This document shows, one piece after another, positions 32,416 through 35,242 of a stretch of 35,242 nucleotides of DNA. The notes under the pieces are model-generated. The model did not search any database. It was not told where the DNA came from and saw nothing but the letters and a program-made list of their open reading frames with translations. This DNA comes from Oscillospiraceae bacterium (GTDB lineage Bacteria > Bacillota > Clostridia > Oscillospirales > Oscillospiraceae). A program made the position numbers and the translations under genes. The stretch is taken from assembly GCA_020025715.1 (NCBI GenBank), contig JAHHRQ010000013.1:1-35242 (forward strand), given 5' to 3'. Every line of letters starts with the position of its first letter. Positions within the stretch are counted from its first letter, which is position 1.

Positions 32416-32444
32416 AATTCCGGGGACGTGATGTCCCCGGAATT
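32416..32444. terminator. Terminator of the lipoprotein-sigma-anti-sigma operon
   Basis: A 12-bp perfect stem (32416-32427 with 32433-32444), loop GTGAT. It lies 35 bases past the minus-strand stop at 32479. T-rich sequence follows on plus; on minus the tail is TTTATAATT, so strength on minus is moderate. Confidence 0.7.
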
Positions 32445-32478
32445 ATTTTTGTCTTTTCTATAATGTTTTATGTCTGTC

Positions 32479-33321
32479 TTACCCTCTGCTCAAGTCCAAA
32501 CTGAAAGTATCAGACTCCGAATTTTCATCATATTCTATCTGCGGGTGATCGCTTTCCCGTATTTCCAGATTTTCTGCGATCTTTTCCAGCGTTTCCATAT
32601 CTGAGGTACCTGCTATTTCTATTAAATAGCCCCGCTCCTGATCAAAAATCAGTATATACGATACCGGAGTTTTCCACCCCAAGGCTGTGCCTGTGTAATC
32701 GACCGTCAGCTTTGTTATTTTAAAGTTGCCTTGGTTCTCCTCACTCAGTATCTCTGTATCCCCCGCTATAATATACCGGCAATCCGGTTTTACGCTGTAC
32801 GCACATATACGGTACGGCATTTCGTTATCATAATCGCCATTATCACAGATATAGTTACGCCATGTATTTTTATAGTCTATTGTGCCGCCCTGACCGTAAC
32901 TTGGCTCACTGGGAAGCCATTGTGCTCTGAATTCCGGAGCATTATATTGCTTTTCCGGCTCTGTGGGGCAGGAAAATTTAAATACCTGTGCCTTACCAGT
33001 TTCTTCATACCGGAATCTATACATAAGGTTTCCGTCCTCATCATAATACTCCGTATTGCTTTCATAGCTTTCGCCTTTTTTGATTTCTTTTCTATTCATT
33101 GAGTACGTTACCGCTGCAAAAGCAGCCGTTGAAAGTACCAGAGCTATAACTGCGGCAATAAGTGCAGTTCTCACAAGTTTTCTTCCGCTCTGTTTATGGG
33201 TTTGCGGCTGTATTTCGTTCAGCACCTTATTTTTTATTCGCTCAACAGATGCCCTGTCATCAACAATTTTAATTTCATCAGGGCTGAGAGCTGAACTTAT
33301 ATCAGAAAGATGTATTTTCAT
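32479..33321 (-). CDS. Membrane anti-sigma-like protein with DUF4367-like C-terminus
   Basis: A 280-residue single-pass protein. Residues 1-47 are a cytoplasmic segment with a helix (SVERIKNKVLNEIQ), 48-72 a membrane helix, and the rest is external. The C-terminal part (RGYLIEIAGTSDMETLEKIAENLEI) resembles the DUF4367 domain common in proteins encoded next to Firmicutes ECF sigma factors. It overlaps the sigma gene by 20 bases. No zinc-binding anti-sigma (HxxxCxxC) motif is present, so the sigma-binding mode would be non-ZAS. Role as sensor and anti-sigma factor is inferred from position and topology. Confidence 0.75.
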   Translation of the reverse strand: MKIHLSDISSALSPDEIKIVDDRASVERIKNKVLNEIQPQTHKQSGRKLVRTALIAAVIALVLSTAAFAAVTYSMNRKEIKKGESYESNTEYYDEDGNLMYRFRYEETGKAQVFKFSCPTEPEKQYNAPEFRAQWLPSEPSYGQGGTIDYKNTWRNYICDNGDYDNEMPYRICAYSVKPDCRYIIAGDTEILSEENQGNFKITKLTVDYTGTALGWKTPVSYILIFDQERGYLIEIAGTSDMETLEKIAENLEIRESDHPQIEYDENSESDTFSLDLSRG

Positions 33322-33868
33322 ATTCGTATCCTTTCCCTCTGAGACAGGCTTTTACTTTGTCTCTGCCCCTTGAAAGTTTCGTTCTGACCGTAGCCGGATT
33401 TATTCCCATGTTTTCGGCAATATCTCCGGTCTTTTCATATAGAAAATAATGCCTTTTAAATATATCCCTGTCCGGCTGCGGAAGACTTTCCACAGCTTTT
33501 TTTGTAAGCTCAGTTAGTTCCTTTTTTATTGTCTCAGCTTCAGGGTCATCACAGGCAAGAATGAGAATATCGTCCTCAAGAGGTAAAACCACATGGTAAG
33601 CCCGCAGGGCATCAATAGTTTTATTTCGTACAATGGCGGCAAGATAGCTCTTTATATTCTCCTTTTCCAGTTTGTCCCTGTTGTTCCACAGCGCAAGGAA
33701 GCTGTCAGAAACTATCTCTTCTCTGTCCTCTCTGCTTAAAACTTCACTGCCCAGTTTGGCAGAGACGGCAAGAAGGTAAAGGCTGTATTTATCCATACAG
33801 TTTTCGAGTGCTCTTACGTCTCCCGCTTTAAGACCTTCAAGCAGTTTTCTCTCAGTCAAACTGCTCAC
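33302..33868 (-). CDS. ECF-type sigma-70 family factor
   Basis: A 188-residue ECF sigma factor. Region 2 (about 17-92) includes EEIVSDSFLALWNNRDKL and IKSYLAAIVRNKTIDALR; region 4 (about 125-180) includes ESLPQPDRDIFKRHYFLYEKTGDIAENMGINPATVRTKL-type helix-turn-helix residues. Regions 1.1 and 3 are absent, as expected for ECF. It overlaps the lipoprotein gene by 17 bases and the anti-sigma-like gene by 20, so all three are tightly coupled. The start is GTG at 33868 (no ATG fits). A candidate ECF-type promoter precedes the operon, suggesting autoregulation. Confidence 0.88.
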   Translation of the reverse strand: MSSLTERKLLEGLKAGDVRALENCMDKYSLYLLAVSAKLGSEVLSREDREEIVSDSFLALWNNRDKLEKENIKSYLAAIVRNKTIDALRAYHVVLPLEDDILILACDDPEAETIKKELTELTKKAVESLPQPDRDIFKRHYFLYEKTGDIAENMGINPATVRTKLSRGRDKVKACLRGKGYEYENTSF

Positions 33869-34448
33869 CGTCCCCTATGTAGAAAGCATGGTTAAAAACA
33901 TTTGTGTTTTCTAAAACCTCTATGAAATAGTCTTCATCAAGCTCGTCCTTTATCTCTTTTAGCTTTGCCGGAGTTGTCCTGATAATACAGAAATAACTGC
34001 CGGGAGTGGTTTCGCAGTCTCCGTATATTGTACTTTCAACGCCTTTAGAAGAAAATTCCTTTGCGGTATGGGCGCAATCCAAAAAAGCCTCTGTGTAGTA
34101 ATCGTTATAGCCCTCAAGAAGCATGTTTTCATAGCTGTTTTTATATTCCTCTGTCTGTACATAAGCCGGCGGGAAGAACTCTGAATCCAGTTTTGCTTTT
34201 ATGCCCTGCACTATGAATTCTGCTTTTACATCCTCGTTCATTTCGCAAAATTTGTCTACCCGCACAAGATCTTTAAAACACAGCCTTCCGTATACGCCAT
34301 AGTTATCCTTCAGGTATTCCTCGAAGCTTTCATATTCTTCCGCAGTTTTCGTCTTGTCTTCTTGGATTTCCGCCGGAACATTTTTCTTTGCTCCGCAGCC
34401 CGAGAGCAAAAGCAGTGCCGATAGCAGTAAAATAAATATTTTCTTCAT
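33852..34448 (-). CDS. Lipoprotein of unknown function in the ECF sigma operon
   Basis: A 198-residue lipoprotein: signal peptide MKKIFILLLSALLLLSG with lipobox LLSGC (lipidated C18). The mature part is acidic, with two segments that look like a repeated alpha/beta module (EEYLKDNYGVYG..., then a C-terminal KELKDELDEDYFIEVLEN-like region). I recognise no family. As first gene of the operon it may report envelope state or be part of the regulatory unit. AAGGAGG precedes the ATG. Confidence 0.8.
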   Translation of the reverse strand: MKKIFILLLSALLLLSGCGAKKNVPAEIQEDKTKTAEEYESFEEYLKDNYGVYGRLCFKDLVRVDKFCEMNEDVKAEFIVQGIKAKLDSEFFPPAYVQTEEYKNSYENMLLEGYNDYYTEAFLDCAHTAKEFSSKGVESTIYGDCETTPGSYFCIIRTTPAKLKEIKDELDEDYFIEVLENTNVFNHAFYIGDGEQFD

Positions 34449-34472
34449 AGGATTTTCCCTCCTTCATCTATA

Positions 34473-34501
34473 TAGTCGTAATGAGTCTGATTTTTGTTTC
34501 A
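34473..34501 (-). promoter_or_regulatory. Candidate ECF-type promoter (TGAAAC-17-CGACTA)
   Basis: On minus, TGAAAC (34496-34501) and CGACTA (34473-34478) are 17 bases apart, upstream of the lipoprotein start. TGAAAC/CGTC-like pairs are the hallmark of ECF promoters, so the operon's own sigma factor may use it. Confidence 0.45.
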
Positions 34502-34506
34502 AAATA

Positions 34507-34515
34507 ATTATAACA
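34507..34515 (-). promoter_or_regulatory. Extended -10 housekeeping promoter of the sigma operon
   Basis: On minus TG-T-TATAAT (34507-34515) is a perfect extended -10 just upstream of the ECF-like site; no good -35 is visible. Confidence 0.5.
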
Positions 34516-34580
34516 GATTCGCACACGAACAGCTAAGTCTTTTTTAGTAATTATGACGATTTATACATGATTTTTTGTGG

Positions 34581-34628
34581 TTACTAAGCCTGTGAGTTGT
34601 TTATTTTACTACTAAAGTTGTTAGTTGT
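34581..34628. repeat. Imperfect 20-bp direct repeat upstream of the ABC transporter gene
   Basis: 34581-34600 and 34609-34628 agree at 15 of 20 positions (xTACTAAxxxTGTxAGTTGT), 28 bases apart. The copies end about 40 and 68 bases before the predicted transcript start, where activator sites lie. Confidence 0.5.
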
Positions 34629-34655
34629 GGTATTTTAATTACAGAAAATTAAATG

Positions 34656-34661
34656 TATAAT
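34656..34661 (+). promoter_or_regulatory. -10 box of the ABC solute-binding protein gene
   Basis: A perfect TATAAT, 39 bases before the ATG. The best -35 at 17 bases (TTTTAA) is poor, which fits an activated promoter. Confidence 0.6.
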
Positions 34662-34700
34662 ATAGATACTTCAACGGAAATAAATTAAGGAGGAACAAAA

Positions 34701-35242
34701 ATGAAAAAATTTCTTTGCATAGCACTGGTTTTAATTCTTGCCATGTCTCTCTTTGCAGGCTGCGGTCAGCAGGAGGAAGCGCCCGCAGAAAAGCCCGCTG
34801 AACAGCCGGCAGAAGCTCCCGCCGATGCACCGAAAAATGAAGGCGACAACGTGGTTGTTGTTTACACCGCCAGAAGCGAAAGCCTCAACAACGCAGTTAT
34901 CGAAAACTTTGAAGCCGACACCGGAATTCAGGTAGAGGTAGTTACCGGCGGCACAGGCGAAGTTTTGAAGCGTGTCCGTTCCGAGAGTGCAAATCCTCAG
35001 GGTGATATATGCTGGGCAGCTGATGAATCCATGCTTAAGGATTACGCAGACTGCTTTGAGCCCTACACCTCTCCCGAGGATGCCAGCATGCTTGACAGCT
35101 ACAAGAACACCAGCGGTGTTTCCGCTCCTGCTTTCTGCGACCCCACCGTATTTATAGTCAATACCGATCTTGCAGGCGATATTGAGATAAACGGCTTTGA
35201 AGATCTGCTTAATCCCGAGCTTAAGGGCAAGATAGCAGCCGG
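34701..35242 (+). CDS. ABC transporter solute-binding lipoprotein (Fe3+-type), 3' end outside window
   Basis: The first 180 codons of an extracellular solute-binding protein, running off the right edge. The signal peptide is MKKFLCIALVLILAMSLFAG with lipidated C21, then an Ala/Pro/Glu-rich linker (22-48) and VVVVYTARSESLNNAVIENFEADTG, the start of the iron/2-aminoethylphosphonate/thiamine-like binding-protein fold. GDICWAADESML and VFIVNTDL are also typical of ferric-iron binding proteins (FutA/AfuA-type). The permease and ATPase genes would be expected downstream, beyond the window. AAGGAGG is at 34687-34693. Substrate class (Fe3+ or similar) is inferred from resemblance. Confidence 0.88.
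   Translation, partial: MKKFLCIALVLILAMSLFAGCGQQEEAPAEKPAEQPAEAPADAPKNEGDNVVVVYTARSESLNNAVIENFEADTGIQVEVVTGGTGEVLKRVRSESANPQGDICWAADESMLKDYADCFEPYTSPEDASMLDSYKNTSGVSAPAFCDPTVFIVNTDLAGDIEINGFEDLLNPELKGKIAA

Overview
The window looks like chromosomal DNA from a Gram-positive anaerobe of the class Clostridia, probably a gut member near Oscillospiraceae. The call is inferred from the low-GC Firmicutes-type promoters (TTGACA-17-TATAAT), strong AAGGAGG ribosome sites, an EF-P modification pair (YmfF/YmfH), Lgt, VanW-type and LysM/InlB-repeat surface proteins, and a HemW-like radical SAM protein. Coding density is high. There is no rRNA, CRISPR array, insertion sequence or prophage. Two tRNA genes are present: tRNA-Val(GAC) on minus and tRNA-Leu(TAA) on plus.

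Layout. 1-6.8 kb (+): the 3' part of a GH94 phosphorylase cut by the left edge, then ymfF-ymfH-lgt and a small acidic protein, ending at a terminator. 6.8-9.9 kb (+): an overlapping three-gene operon of a GT-C membrane glycosyltransferase, a GT2 polyprenyl-phosphate glycosyltransferase and a GtrA-like flippase, with the composition of a three-component glycosylation system. 10.0-11.0 kb (-): tRNA-Val and a membrane zinc-ribbon protein. 11.3-12.4 kb (+): a P-loop/CYTH-like protein resembling animal Ttd14. 12.5-17.2 kb (-): a second GT2 enzyme, then (in transcription order from 17.2 kb) a GtrII-like membrane glucosyltransferase, a COG0523 metal GTPase with a His/Cys-rich tandem repeat, and a divergent GTPase fused to a TIGR03943/DUF1980-like domain. 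17.3-19.4 kb (+): rmlA-rmlB. 19.6-21.8 kb (+): a large secreted LysM and InlB-repeat protein behind a strong promoter. 22.1-23.1 kb (+): an unrecognised membrane protein. 23.2-30.2 kb (-): htpG, hemW-like, vanW-like and metG. 30.3-32.2 kb (+): a two-subunit aconitase X (AcnX). Then come tRNA-Leu, a minus-strand operon of lipoprotein, ECF sigma factor and anti-sigma-like protein, and finally the start of an ABC solute-binding lipoprotein cut by the right edge.

How the parts fit. Much of the window concerns the cell envelope: lipoprotein maturation (Lgt), sugar activation (RmlA/B), undecaprenyl-phosphate-linked glycosylation (two GT2, GtrA, GT-C, GtrII), peptidoglycan-binding surface proteins (LysM, VanW) and an envelope-type ECF sigma unit. 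Less ordinary parts are the paired metal GTPases (one with five 16-17-residue His/Cys units, one fused to a DUF1980-like module), the solitary AcnX operon of unknown substrate, the bacterial Ttd14-like protein, and direct repeats placed like activator sites in front of the terminal ABC transporter gene. All functional statements rest on reading motifs; no database search was run.
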